From Bacteriovoracaceae bacterium UBA6261 (GTDB lineage Bacteria > Bdellovibrionota > Bacteriovoracia > Bacteriovoracales > Bacteriovoracaceae): DNA of 34,720 bases. This document shows, one piece after another, positions 1 to 8,465 of the stretch. The number at the start of each line of letters is the position of its first letter. Position 1 is the first letter of the stretch. The DNA lies in assembly GCA_002440825.1 (NCBI GenBank), contig DJVH01000040.1, forward strand, positions 1-34,720, in the 5' to 3' direction. The notes under the pieces were generated by a model. The model did no database searches, was not told the origin of the DNA, and was given only the letters and a program-made list of their open reading frames with translations. A program made the position numbers and the translations under genes.

Positions 1-1
1 T

Positions 2-670
2 GAAGGCAATAAAAGCTTACTGCATATTGAGCAGGATCAATTGTATGCGAGAACCAATCTTGAATTGAGTACACCGAAATTAAAGCTGGCCAACACAGAA
101 TCAAGTGCCTTCGCTGGGGGGAACGCGGAAGTTTTAATGTACAATTCAACGGAATCAAGTCGTACGACAAATTATAAAAACTCTGCAACACGCGAGCTTG
201 ATGCCAGTGCCGATTTTTATGCTGGTGTGAAAAGTTCCGCTTCATTCAATGATGGCAAAACAACAGTTGATGGAAAAGTCTATGCGACTTTTTATCCGGA
301 CTGGAATCACGTTGCGAGCGGCGATAAAACGGTGGCAGTCAATGACAGCATCGTCATAAAAACCGGTGTCAGCCACGCTATTACCGATGATACCAGGGCC
401 TTGGTGGATACCGCCATCGTGATGAAAAACTACGGAACTAGTATTGTGGCTAAAGCTTCTTATGAAGATTACGCAAGAGGAATCAAGGCAACAGTGGGCG
501 GCTCAATGCCTGTGACCAAAGATATGCCAAGTTTTCTTCCGGGCGGCGAGCGCAGAGCTTTCGCTTCAGTGGAGAGAATGACTGACAGGTATACCTTTGG
601 AATCGAATACGAACGCAACTTTGACAATAAGTCGAACGCGTTCATGGTTAAAGGTGGAATCCGTTTTTAA
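2..670 (+). CDS. Outer-membrane beta-barrel protein, C-terminal part (5' end outside window)
   Basis: The reading frame is open from base 2 with no stop, so the gene begins left of the window; the TTG at 41 is only an internal codon. The visible 222 residues alternate polar and hydrophobic residues in short strand-like stretches separated by Gly/Asn/Asp/Ser-rich turns. The protein ends in Gly-Gly-Ile-Arg-Phe; a terminal Phe in a final amphipathic strand is the usual Bam-recognition signal of outer-membrane barrels. No catalytic motif is visible. The function is unknown: a porin-like or surface protein is the natural reading. The stop codon directly abuts the stop of the convergent minus-strand gene at 671, with no room for a separate terminator. 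Confidence 0.6.
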   Translation, partial: EGNKSLLHIEQDQLYARTNLELSTPKLKLANTESSAFAGGNAEVLMYNSTESSRTTNYKNSATRELDASADFYAGVKSSASFNDGKTTVDGKVYATFYPDWNHVASGDKTVAVNDSIVIKTGVSHAITDDTRALVDTAIVMKNYGTSIVAKASYEDYARGIKATVGGSMPVTKDMPSFLPGGERRAFASVERMTDRYTFGIEYERNFDNKSNAFMVKGGIRF

Positions 671-1360
671 TTAAAGAGAAGCTTTCAGATCTTTGGCGAC
701 CTGGAGAAGATAACGTTCTTTCAGGTCGTGCTTGAAAAAATATTCCTCCAGTAATTTAATGTGATAATTTGGAATTTTCCCGATGCGAAGATATTCACTC
801 AGCATGTCGCACATTAAATATTTATACTGATAAACTTCCGGATTTTTCTGAAAGTCATCCAGACAATAAAGCTTTTTCACTGCGGTTTTTCTTATTTTAA
901 CATTCAAAAGATCATAAAAAATTTTATATTGAGCGTTCTCAGGTTCGCTTAATTTTTCCGGATCCATGCTGAGCAGTGCTTTTTCGTACGATCTGGACTT
1001 CAGCAATTGTTTTAGATTAACTTCATAAAAAAAGACTGATCTGCTTTCACTGCTTTTCTTTGAAAGCGCGAGATTGATTTCAGTTTTATTTTCACTCACA
1101 CTAAGTTCATTGGCGAGTCTGTAAAACTCCAGTGCTTTATCTTTGTGATTGAGTTGCTTGAGTTCGCGGGCAGCAAGAATCGCCAGCGTATATTTTTTAT
1201 GCGGAGTTAGTTTTTTATCGCTCAGTTCTTTTTTTAATTTCAAATCGAGAAATTTTATCTCGGGGTTAAGCATGGCCGGTTTAGGAACAAAATGTGTTTT
1301 TGCACCGACATTGATAAAAAAGAAAAAGGTGATCTGAGCGAGTATTAAGAAGACTCTCAT
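671..1360 (-). CDS. Small exported protein, possibly helical-repeat (TPR-like), unknown function
   Basis: This 229-residue protein begins with a hydrophobic segment (about residues 2-19, Phe-rich, followed by Gly-Ala-Lys) that looks like a signal peptide. The rest is Lys/Glu/Leu-rich and helical; around residues 55-85 there is an Ala-rich pair of helices ending in a 'KALEFYRLANE' pattern typical of a TPR unit. No enzyme motif is seen and I do not recognise the family. It is the last gene of a minus-strand operon, starting 4 bases after the MFS gene stop. The spacing between the AAGAG purine run and ATG is very short, so translation may depend on coupling to the upstream gene. Confidence 0.6.
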   Translation of the reverse strand: MRVFLILAQITFFFFINVGAKTHFVPKPAMLNPEIKFLDLKLKKELSDKKLTPHKKYTLAILAARELKQLNHKDKALEFYRLANELSVSENKTEINLALSKKSSESRSVFFYEVNLKQLLKSRSYEKALLSMDPEKLSEPENAQYKIFYDLLNVKIRKTAVKKLYCLDDFQKNPEVYQYKYLMCDMLSEYLRIGKIPNYHIKLLEEYFFKHDLKERYLLQVAKDLKASL

Positions 1361-1364
1361 ACTC

Positions 1365-2573
1365 TTATCTGGACAGTAGGCTTTTTGTTCCTTTTGTCTT
1401 CAGTCCAGCTCCTACCAATATTATAAAGAATATCGAGGTAAAATTCAAAATCTCGAAGGTAGAGAGTTTATTTCCTATCAGGGCCACGATGATACCAGCA
1501 GATATATTCGGCACTACGAAGACAAGATCCAGAAAAGAGTAAACTCTGGTCATGTATTCTTTGGGAACATTGGCGGAAATATAGTTTAGCTGCGAAGGTA
1601 TGCGAATAAACACCATTAAGCCCCAGACGAAAATAACCAAGCAATTCATCCAGAAATCTGTCGTGCGGATCCAGAGTGGCATAAGCACGGCTTCAGCTAT
1701 GATTCCGCTGATGAAAAGATGAACTGCACGGAATTTTCTGTTGAGAATTCCCGAGAGCCAGCCACCGACTATACCTCCCAATCCAAACAGCGATATATTT
1801 ATTCCATATTCCTGCTCACCTTTATGGAGAACTTCCACAATAAATGGAAAGAGCAGCGGAACCAGCACTCCGATACAAAAACCGACCATCAAAGTAAAAA
1901 TCAACATCATGGTGAGATCTTCGCGCGAACGAATATAGCGATAGCCTTCAATAAAATCTTTTATCAATGAACTTTCTTTTTTTTCAACGTGCGAGTGCAC
2001 GTATAGAAATCGAATTCTGAACAAGAGAAGAATCCCGAGAAAATAAGTAAGCAGATCAATGGTCAAAACTTCTCTGATACCGTGAAAATAACTGTAAAGG
2101 GTTGCTCCAATTAAAGGACCGCCAAGATGGAGCACGGCCATAGTAGTTCCAAACAATGAATTGGCTTCTTTAATCTCAATCTCGGGCACAATTTCATTAA
2201 TGAGTGTCTGCCTTGATGGATTATAGATTCCGGTGAACATTCCTATTAAGCCGTTTGCGATCATGACATAAAAAATATTATGAATGAATAAAAGGCTTAT
2301 GATCACCGGTATGCGCATCACTTCAGAAAAGATAAGCAGGTTTCGCTTGTTGAATTTTAATCCCAATGGTCCGCCGACTAAACTTCCCAGTGTAAAACAA
2401 AATAAAAAAATGGCCCGGGAAATTCCCAGATATGATTTGTTCTGGTTACTCACGGCAAAGATGAACAGCATGATGGCCGTATCAGTAATAAATGAACCCA
2501 ACTCCGAAGTGAGCCCTGCCAGATAGAGTTTAAAAAATTCGGGGTTTCTGACTAAGATTGATTTCTTTTGCAT
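1365..2573 (-). CDS. MFS transporter (DHA3/EntS-like drug or metabolite exporter)
   Basis: A 402-residue integral membrane protein with about 12 hydrophobic helices in two halves separated by a charged cytoplasmic loop near residues 190-215, the length and layout of a major facilitator. Visible family features are an N-terminal 'NPEFFKLYLAGLTSELG' type first helix, a 'GPLGLKFNKRNLL' loop matching the MFS motif-A position after helix 2, and an 'NPSRQTLINEIVP' segment typical of the MFS_3/EntS-like group. The substrate cannot be read from sequence. Its start overlaps the end of the nitronate monooxygenase gene by 22 bases, so the two are translationally coupled. Export of a product or toxin related to that oxidoreductase is possible but unproven. 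Confidence 0.8.
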   Translation of the reverse strand: MQKKSILVRNPEFFKLYLAGLTSELGSFITDTAIMLFIFAVSNQNKSYLGISRAIFLFCFTLGSLVGGPLGLKFNKRNLLIFSEVMRIPVIISLLFIHNIFYVMIANGLIGMFTGIYNPSRQTLINEIVPEIEIKEANSLFGTTMAVLHLGGPLIGATLYSYFHGIREVLTIDLLTYFLGILLLFRIRFLYVHSHVEKKESSLIKDFIEGYRYIRSREDLTMMLIFTLMVGFCIGVLVPLLFPFIVEVLHKGEQEYGINISLFGLGGIVGGWLSGILNRKFRAVHLFISGIIAEAVLMPLWIRTTDFWMNCLVIFVWGLMVFIRIPSQLNYISANVPKEYMTRVYSFLDLVFVVPNISAGIIVALIGNKLSTFEILNFTSIFFIILVGAGLKTKGTKSLLSR

Positions 2574-3541
2574 AGGTCTTCAAAGGCGATTTGATACTCG
2601 CTTACAATTCGTTCAACAATATTCTTCAGCGGCTCGATTTTATGAACGAACTCAATAGAAGGACCAGCCACCCAGACTGTTTTGTAGGTCGCCGCAAAAG
2701 CTGCCTGCTCAACGGCTTTCATGCCTTTATAGTAGGTCAGCATCTTCACATATTTTTTTGCTGTTTTATTTTGACTCAAAAAAGATTCGAGCAGATTTTG
2801 GTCTGTGCCAATTTTTTTCACATAGGGAGTTAGGATGACTGAACAAGGTGTTCCAGAAATTTTCGTCGACATGACAATGTCTTCAGCACCGTAATCAACA
2901 ACGGCTTTTTTATAGTCTTCGGAAACGCCGGACTCAACAGTGGCGATAAAAGGAGACCCGATGGAAACTCCTTCGGCCCCAAGTGCGAGCGAAGAAAGAA
3001 GTCCTGCGCCGGTTCCGACACCTCCGGCTGAAATCACGGGAATTTTGCAATGCTCGCGTAGCATCGGAACTAAAATGGAAGTCGGGATATTGCCTGCGTG
3101 GCCGCCAGCGCCAGAATTGACTGCAATTAAAGCATCAGCACCTAGCTTTTCCACTTTTTGAGCGTATTCAATGTCGACGACGTCGCAGAAAATTTTTACG
3201 CCTTTAGGCTTTAGTCTTTTAATGGTTTCTTCAGGTGAGCCTAAAGAGGTAATAACAAAGGCGGGAGGGTTTCTTTCCAGCACATCCAGGTGATCTTTGA
3301 CGTGAATATTTGACTTATTTACTATGAGATTAACTCCAAATTTTCCCTGACATTTCTCAGTGAGAAGTTTCATCGCAGCTTCCAATTCCTGGGCTGTTCT
3401 GAAGTTTAAAGAGGGGATGCAACCAATGATTCCACTGTTGTAAGCTTCAATCAGCATCTGAGTGTTGTTTACGAGGAACATCGGCGCCAGAATCACTGGG
3501 TATTTGATGTCGAAAGTTTTCGTAAGCCATGTGGAAATCAT
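2552..3541 (-). CDS. Nitronate monooxygenase / 2-nitropropane dioxygenase-like FMN enzyme
   Basis: A 329-residue TIM-barrel flavoprotein of the NMO/FabK superfamily, which oxidises alkyl nitronates (or, in FabK, reduces enoyl-ACP) with FMN. The N-terminal 'KYPVILAPM' strand, the 'SGAGGHAGN' loop (residues 143-151, with His148 at the family's catalytic position) and the FMN phosphate-binding 'AGGVGTG' (172-178) and 'GVSIGSPF' (191-198) segments are all present. ATG at 3541 is preceded by CAGGAG at good spacing. It is first in a three-gene minus-strand operon with an MFS exporter and a small exported protein. FabK is less likely because no fatty-acid synthesis genes are nearby. Substrate uncertain. 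Confidence 0.85.
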   Translation of the reverse strand: MISTWLTKTFDIKYPVILAPMFLVNNTQMLIEAYNSGIIGCIPSLNFRTAQELEAAMKLLTEKCQGKFGVNLIVNKSNIHVKDHLDVLERNPPAFVITSLGSPEETIKRLKPKGVKIFCDVVDIEYAQKVEKLGADALIAVNSGAGGHAGNIPTSILVPMLREHCKIPVISAGGVGTGAGLLSSLALGAEGVSIGSPFIATVESGVSEDYKKAVVDYGAEDIVMSTKISGTPCSVILTPYVKKIGTDQNLLESFLSQNKTAKKYVKMLTYYKGMKAVEQAAFAATYKTVWVAGPSIEFVHKIEPLKNIVERIVSEYQIAFEDLCKRNQS

Positions 3542-3605
3542 TGCGTCAGCTCCTGATTAATTGAGTGCTTTTATTCTAAGAAGTAAGAATAGAAAAGGAT
3601 AGAAA

Positions 3606-3635
3606 ATTAGACAAATCATAATTAATTCCTGACAA
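3606..3635 (-). promoter_or_regulatory. Candidate sigma-70 promoter for the nitronate monooxygenase operon
   Basis: On the minus strand, TTGTCA (5/6 to the -35 consensus, bases 3635-3630) is followed after 18 bases by TCTAAT (5/6 to the -10, bases 3611-3606). Transcription would start near 3599, giving a leader of roughly 58 bases to the ATG at 3541. The region is A+T-rich, so a chance match cannot be excluded. Confidence 0.4.
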
Positions 3636-3675
3636 TTTTCTTATCACGGATGATTTCACTACATAGGAAAGGATT

Positions 3676-4902
3676 ATGAAAAAATCAATCAATTCACTCT
3701 TGGCTGGCGCTGTACTTTTTTCAGTTGTCGCAAAAGCAGAAGTTGCACCAACAGAAAGTACTGACAAAAAAGTTTTTATTTCCATTGGCACGGATGCTTT
3801 GAATTTCACGGAAAAAAAATTTGGTCAAAGAGTTGAAGAAGTTCAATCTCAAGACGGCATCAGTGTTGTTAAAATTGATGAAGCCGCTCTTCCATGGCTT
3901 TCAGTTTTTATGCACAAAGAATTCAAGCGCTGCGGTGGTTTCATGCTTCACGAAGATGAAGTTGAGGCAAACGGATTTTTGAATTCTCAGGAAAGCCAGT
4001 GGTACGCAAAAAACAATTCATTTGTTTCTTACAAAATCGATCAGGATAATATCGTAAAACCAATGATCGATCAGGCAAAATCGGAAAATATTTTCGCCAC
4101 AATCACATCGCTCTCAGCTTTCCAGAACCGTTACTACAAAGGCGAGTTCGGTAAAAAGTCTGCAACATGGATCAGAGACTCTTGGGCCAATCTGGTAAAG
4201 AACAGAAACGATGCAACTGTTGAGTTTTTTCCCCATTCACAATGGGATCAGCCATCAGTTATTTTGACCATTAAAGGAACATCTAACGATACAATCGTTT
4301 TGGGTGGACACCAGGATTCGATCAATGGATACATGGGGGGAAGCACAGCTCGCGCTCCAGGCTCTGATGACAACGCTTCTGGTATCTCAACGGTGACAGA
4401 AGTTATTCGCGTTCTGGTAGAAAATTCTTATAAACCTGAAAAGACTATTAAGTTTATGGCCTATGCAGCTGAAGAAGTAGGTCTTCTTGGTTCAAAAGAA
4501 ATTGCCCGCGACTTTAAAAAGAGAAATGTTCCCGTGATCGGCGTTATGCAACTTGATATGACGAACTTCAAAGGAAGCAATGAATTCGATATCGTCATGA
4601 TGACGGATTACACGAATGAAGATCAAAACAAATTTGTTGGTGCAATCATTGATCACTACGTTCCAGGAATCAAATGGGGATTCGATAAATGCGGCTACGG
4701 CTGTTCGGACCATGCTTCGTGGTACACTCAAGGATTCCCGACTTCTATGCCATTTGAAGCGACTATGGATACTATGAATCATAAGATTCACACAGCGAAT
4801 GATACCTTGACTGTTTCTAATAATAACGCGAACCATGCTGTTAAATTTGCCAAGATGGCCATTGCGTTTATTGTTGAGCTGGACCGCCAGAATATTCGAT
4901 AG
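3676..4902 (+). CDS. Secreted M28 zinc aminopeptidase (bacterial leucyl aminopeptidase type)
   Basis: A 408-residue exported di-zinc exopeptidase that removes N-terminal residues from peptides. Residues 1-21 form a signal peptide (Lys-Lys, hydrophobic core, Ala-Lys-Ala). All M28 ligands known from the Vibrio proteolyticus enzyme can be placed: His212 and Asp214 in 'GGHQDS', Asp231 (with Asp232) in 'PGSDDNASG', catalytic Glu266 and ligand Glu267 in 'AAEEVGLLGS', Asp294 in 'MQLDMTN', His372 in 'KIHTANDTL'. The 'CGYGCSDHASW' segment (Cys339, Cys343) matches the family disulfide. Residues about 25-160 form an N-terminal region that could be a propeptide. The gene is a single transcription unit with AGGAAAGG ahead of ATG. 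It fits peptide scavenging with the downstream oligopeptide transporter. Confidence 0.92.
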   Translation: MKKSINSLLAGAVLFSVVAKAEVAPTESTDKKVFISIGTDALNFTEKKFGQRVEEVQSQDGISVVKIDEAALPWLSVFMHKEFKRCGGFMLHEDEVEANGFLNSQESQWYAKNNSFVSYKIDQDNIVKPMIDQAKSENIFATITSLSAFQNRYYKGEFGKKSATWIRDSWANLVKNRNDATVEFFPHSQWDQPSVILTIKGTSNDTIVLGGHQDSINGYMGGSTARAPGSDDNASGISTVTEVIRVLVENSYKPEKTIKFMAYAAEEVGLLGSKEIARDFKKRNVPVIGVMQLDMTNFKGSNEFDIVMMTDYTNEDQNKFVGAIIDHYVPGIKWGFDKCGYGCSDHASWYTQGFPTSMPFEATMDTMNHKIHTANDTLTVSNNNANHAVKFAKMAIAFIVELDRQNIR

Positions 4903-4968
4903 TTATTAGATTTAATGTTACAGATACGTTAGAATCAGTCGTATAAACTTAAAAAAGGATTTTTTTAA

Positions 4969-7647
4969 TTGAGTACGACTGATTTTCCCGCTCTCCCAGA
5001 CTACCAGGCCATTCGCAACTTCCTCGACACTGAAAGAAAAACTCTCATTAAAATTCATTCTTTTGCGGAAAACGATGACTACCTTCGTACAAATGAAGAT
5101 GCTTCCATTGTTTTAGATTTCGTTGAAAAAGTTCAAACAACTCTCTGGAATAATTTCAAAAGAAATCCTTCACTGGTAGGGATCTTTAATACTGAATACG
5201 TAAACTTCTTTGAGTTTCTTCAAAGAGACAATATCATTTCGCTCATTTTTATTGATGACTGTCTTATGCCCGAAAAAGAAATCTTCTATTTCGGCCAGGA
5301 TGGGGGATTAAATCCAGCTGTTCTCGACCTTCACTATGCCGTAATCAAAAAATGGAGTGAAGACAAAGAGCGCAGCCATAACGATACCCAGACACTCGTT
5401 AAAGAAAATTTTAATCTGGAAATCAAACAAGCAACTCTCTCTTGTCAGTGCGTTTCCTGTCTTGCCGATTTCAGAACGCGCGTTCGCGAACTCGTGTACG
5501 ATGAGTGTGTTGCCGCCATTAATGATACTAAATCAAAGATTGAAGAGACGGTTAACTCCAGTGTCGATAAGGGCATTGCTGCTGTCAACGTTCACTATCA
5601 AAACCTTCTAAGAACCCTTGATCGCAAGTTTCAGCAGGCACAATTCAAGTTGAAGAAGTCCTCGCTCAACAGACTTGAAGCACAGATCAAGCAACTGACA
5701 GAAGATACTTTTACTTATCCGGGCGAAATTGCATATAAGCATTCACAAAATCTTATTTTGTTTTTTCATAAAGTGCTTACTGAACAAAATTTATCGCTGG
5801 ACCTGGTGAGCGATGAAGAATACACACGTTTTTTCAAGCAGCTTTCGAGCAATGTCTGGAGAAATGAAAAATATCTTGAAGGTGAATTTAAAAAACTCAT
5901 CAAATCGATTCTCGTTTTAAAAAGAAAAGATATTTCATCCAACATTCTTCAGGAATACCTGGGGCAATTCTGGATTCACTCTCACGCAAGAAAAATTCCC
6001 CGCAAAATTATCTACCATATGGGGCCAACGAACTCGGGTAAAACATATCACGCGATTGAAGCGCTGGTGAAGGCCCGCAAAGGTTGTTACCTGGCTCCGC
6101 TTCGTCTTCTCGCTGCAGAGTTGTACGATACGATGAACACCAAAGGTGTGAAGACGACTCTTCTCACCGGTGAAGAAGTCATTGAAGTGGAAGATGCCAC
6201 TCATTATTCTTCAACCATTGAAATGGCGAAACTGAACGAAGAATTCTCTTGTGCAGTCATCGATGAAATCCAGATGATCACCGATAAACAAAGAGGGTGG
6301 GCGTGGACCAGGGCCCTGGTTAACCTGCATGCTTTTGAGGTTCACCTTTGTGGCGATGGTTCTGTTCTCGATCTCGTTAAACAAATTGTCGATCTGTGTG
6401 GTGACGAACTCGAAGTAAGAAACTACGAGCGCATGACTGAGTTGCACGTTGAACAAAGACCAATCACGCTTGCTCAACTTGAAAAACACGATGCCTTGAT
6501 TGTTTTCTCGCGCAGAAATGCCCTTAAATATAAATACGACCTGGAACAAGTTGGTTTCAAAGTGTCGATCATTTACGGAATGCTTTCCCCGGAAGTGCGC
6601 AGAGAACAAGCGCGAAAATTTGATAAAGGCATAACGGATGTCATTGTCTCGACAGATGCCATTTCCATGGGGATGAACCTGCCTATCAAGAGAATTGTTT
6701 TTTCCACACTCACCAAGCATATCAATTCCCAGGAACATCCCATTACTGTCAGTGAGATTAAGCAGATTGCTGGACGTGCGGGACGCTATCAACGTTTCCC
6801 GGTAGGTAAGGTTACTTGTCTTCAGAAAGTAGAAGAGGGACTTGCTGATATTGAAAACGCTCTCAACTCAACTCTCGAACAGCAAACGCAATCGATGGTT
6901 GGTCCCGATCTTGATATTTTTACCAAAGTAAACAATGCCCTTTCTTCTCACAACCTGCCTGTGCTCAGACTTTCAGAGTTTCTCAGACTGTTCAACACAA
7001 TGACTTTTACCAAGCCTTTTTACTGTGTTGACTTGAAAGAAATGATTGAACTTGCTGAGACAGTAGAAGATATCGATTACAACCACACGTTGAGTTCAGC
7101 TGAAATTTTCGGCTTTGCCTGTGCGCCGGTCAACCTTGGGCTTCTTGAGCACGTTCAATACTACGTATGGATTTTGAAGAAATTTGTAACGAATGAAACT
7201 ATTCCTAATGAACATATCAATCATCAGTCAAACGAGATTGATTATCTTGAAACCACGATTAAATGCGTGGAGCTTTATCAATGGCTGGCCAGACATTTTA
7301 ACGGAAAGAATTTTGAATTCGAAGAACAGGATTTGTTGGAGAACAAACTTCTGGCCATTGAAAAACTAAACACTCTTCTTTCAGATAAAATTACGCCGAC
7401 ATGTTCAAGCTGTGGTTGCAAACTTCCTGAAGGGGCCAAGTTTCCCATCTGTGAAGAATGTTTTCAACAAAGACGATTTACCCGCAGACCATATCCTCGC
7501 AGAGGAGGCGGCAACAGACCACAAGGTGAACGTCAATCCAACCTTGCTTCCGCTGTGGGATCAACAAAAAGCAATTTCAGACAGGGAAAACCGTCCAAAA
7601 AACGTAAATTTAATGGTAAATCTGGCGGCGGAAAACCTAAAAGATAA
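4969..7647 (+). CDS. Suv3-like DExH RNA helicase with C-terminal zinc ribbon and basic RG/KG tail
   Basis: An 892-residue superfamily-2 helicase resembling mitochondrial Suv3, the ATP-driven 3'-5' RNA unwinder of RNA-degradation complexes. Walker A is 'GPTNSGKT' (352-359, a Suv3 hallmark), Walker B is 'DEIQ' (432-435), motif V is 'STDAISMGMNLP' (561-572), and motif VI is 'QIAGRAGRY' (599-607). Residues 1-330 are a long helical N-terminal extension containing a Cys cluster (Cys159, 161, 164, 180). The C-terminus carries a four-Cys zinc ribbon (812-831, with an extra Cys) followed by a 61-residue Arg/Gly/Lys-rich tail suited to RNA binding. TTG at 4969 is the likely start, with AAAAAAGGA ahead. 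It is first in an operon with a DUF455 and an ATP-grasp-like gene. Bacterial Suv3-type proteins are rarer than DEAD-box helicases. Confidence 0.88.
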   Translation: MSTTDFPALPDYQAIRNFLDTERKTLIKIHSFAENDDYLRTNEDASIVLDFVEKVQTTLWNNFKRNPSLVGIFNTEYVNFFEFLQRDNIISLIFIDDCLMPEKEIFYFGQDGGLNPAVLDLHYAVIKKWSEDKERSHNDTQTLVKENFNLEIKQATLSCQCVSCLADFRTRVRELVYDECVAAINDTKSKIEETVNSSVDKGIAAVNVHYQNLLRTLDRKFQQAQFKLKKSSLNRLEAQIKQLTEDTFTYPGEIAYKHSQNLILFFHKVLTEQNLSLDLVSDEEYTRFFKQLSSNVWRNEKYLEGEFKKLIKSILVLKRKDISSNILQEYLGQFWIHSHARKIPRKIIYHMGPTNSGKTYHAIEALVKARKGCYLAPLRLLAAELYDTMNTKGVKTTLLTGEEVIEVEDATHYSSTIEMAKLNEEFSCAVIDEIQMITDKQRGWAWTRALVNLHAFEVHLCGDGSVLDLVKQIVDLCGDELEVRNYERMTELHVEQRPITLAQLEKHDALIVFSRRNALKYKYDLEQVGFKVSIIYGMLSPEVRREQARKFDKGITDVIVSTDAISMGMNLPIKRIVFSTLTKHINSQEHPITVSEIKQIAGRAGRYQRFPVGKVTCLQKVEEGLADIENALNSTLEQQTQSMVGPDLDIFTKVNNALSSHNLPVLRLSEFLRLFNTMTFTKPFYCVDLKEMIELAETVEDIDYNHTLSSAEIFGFACAPVNLGLLEHVQYYVWILKKFVTNETIPNEHINHQSNEIDYLETTIKCVELYQWLARHFNGKNFEFEEQDLLENKLLAIEKLNTLLSDKITPTCSSCGCKLPEGAKFPICEECFQQRRFTRRPYPRRGGGNRPQGERQSNLASAVGSTKSNFRQGKPSKKRKFNGKSGGGKPKR

Positions 7648-7649
7648 CT

Positions 7650-8465
7650 ATGAACTACAGAGAGTATGCGCGAATCCTTCTTGAAGGACCAACGCTGGAA
7701 GATAAGCTGATTCCTCTTAAGAACGTTGACTATGAAATAAGCAACGAACAATATGCTCTGCCTGAAAGTCCCGGACGTATCGAGCGTCTGAAGTTTAATA
7801 ATGAACAGGTAAAATTTCCCCGCAATACAAGTTTCCACCTGGAAGATAAGCGTGGACTTGCTTTGCATTTTTTTGCCAATCACGAATTGCTGGCCATCGA
7901 AATGATGGCAGCTGCTTTATTGATTTATCCCGATACGACGAACGAAATGCTTCAGTTTAAAAAGGGATTGATTAAAACCATTCAGGACGAACAAAAACAT
8001 CTTAAGCTTTACATGCATCGAATGAATGATTTCAAAATGGAGTTGGGAGATTTTCCCCTCAATGATTTCTTCTGGAGATCCATGGACAAAATGAAAACAC
8101 CAAGCCATTTTTATTCAGCAATGGCCCTTGGATTTGAATCCGCCAATCTCGATTTTGCTCTTTTTTACGAGCAATCATTTAAAGATGTTGAAGATTTTGA
8201 AACGGCTAAAATCTTAAGAACCGTCTTTGAAGATGAAATATCTCACGTCGCCCTGGGGGCCCACTGGTTGAATGCCTGGAAAGGCGAGAGCGACTTGTGG
8301 AGCTACTTTTCTTCACACTTGCCAGGGCTCATGACACCGGCGCGCTCGAAAGGAATTCATTTCAACCGCGAATCACGAGTTCGTGCAGGCCTTGATGATT
8401 CTTTTATCGATAGTCTTGAAAATTACCGTGATGAATTCAGGGTGACGAACCGGAAGAACTGGTAA
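7650..8465 (+). CDS. DUF455 ferritin-like di-iron protein
   Basis: A 271-residue member of the DUF455 family with a ferritin-like four-helix core. The candidate di-iron ligands fall in the classic E-ExxH-E-ExxH order: Glu79 ('FANHEL'), Glu114/His117 ('DEQKH'), Glu163 ('GFESAN') and Glu196/His199 ('EDEISH'). This suggests an oxygen-activating or oxidase centre, but the family's reaction is not established and I do not assign one. The ATG lies 2 bases after the helicase stop, and the stop is directly followed by the next ATG, so this gene is coupled on both sides. Its pairing with an ATP-grasp-like ligase hints at a small-molecule or peptide modification pathway. Confidence 0.8.
   Translation: MNYREYARILLEGPTLEDKLIPLKNVDYEISNEQYALPESPGRIERLKFNNEQVKFPRNTSFHLEDKRGLALHFFANHELLAIEMMAAALLIYPDTTNEMLQFKKGLIKTIQDEQKHLKLYMHRMNDFKMELGDFPLNDFFWRSMDKMKTPSHFYSAMALGFESANLDFALFYEQSFKDVEDFETAKILRTVFEDEISHVALGAHWLNAWKGESDLWSYFSSHLPGLMTPARSKGIHFNRESRVRAGLDDSFIDSLENYRDEFRVTNRKNW

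Noticed and set aside
6211..6792. Open frame of 193 codons antisense to the helicase core
   Set aside because: It mirrors the conserved Suv3 motifs on the other strand, has no ribosome site, and is explained by the codon bias of the real gene.
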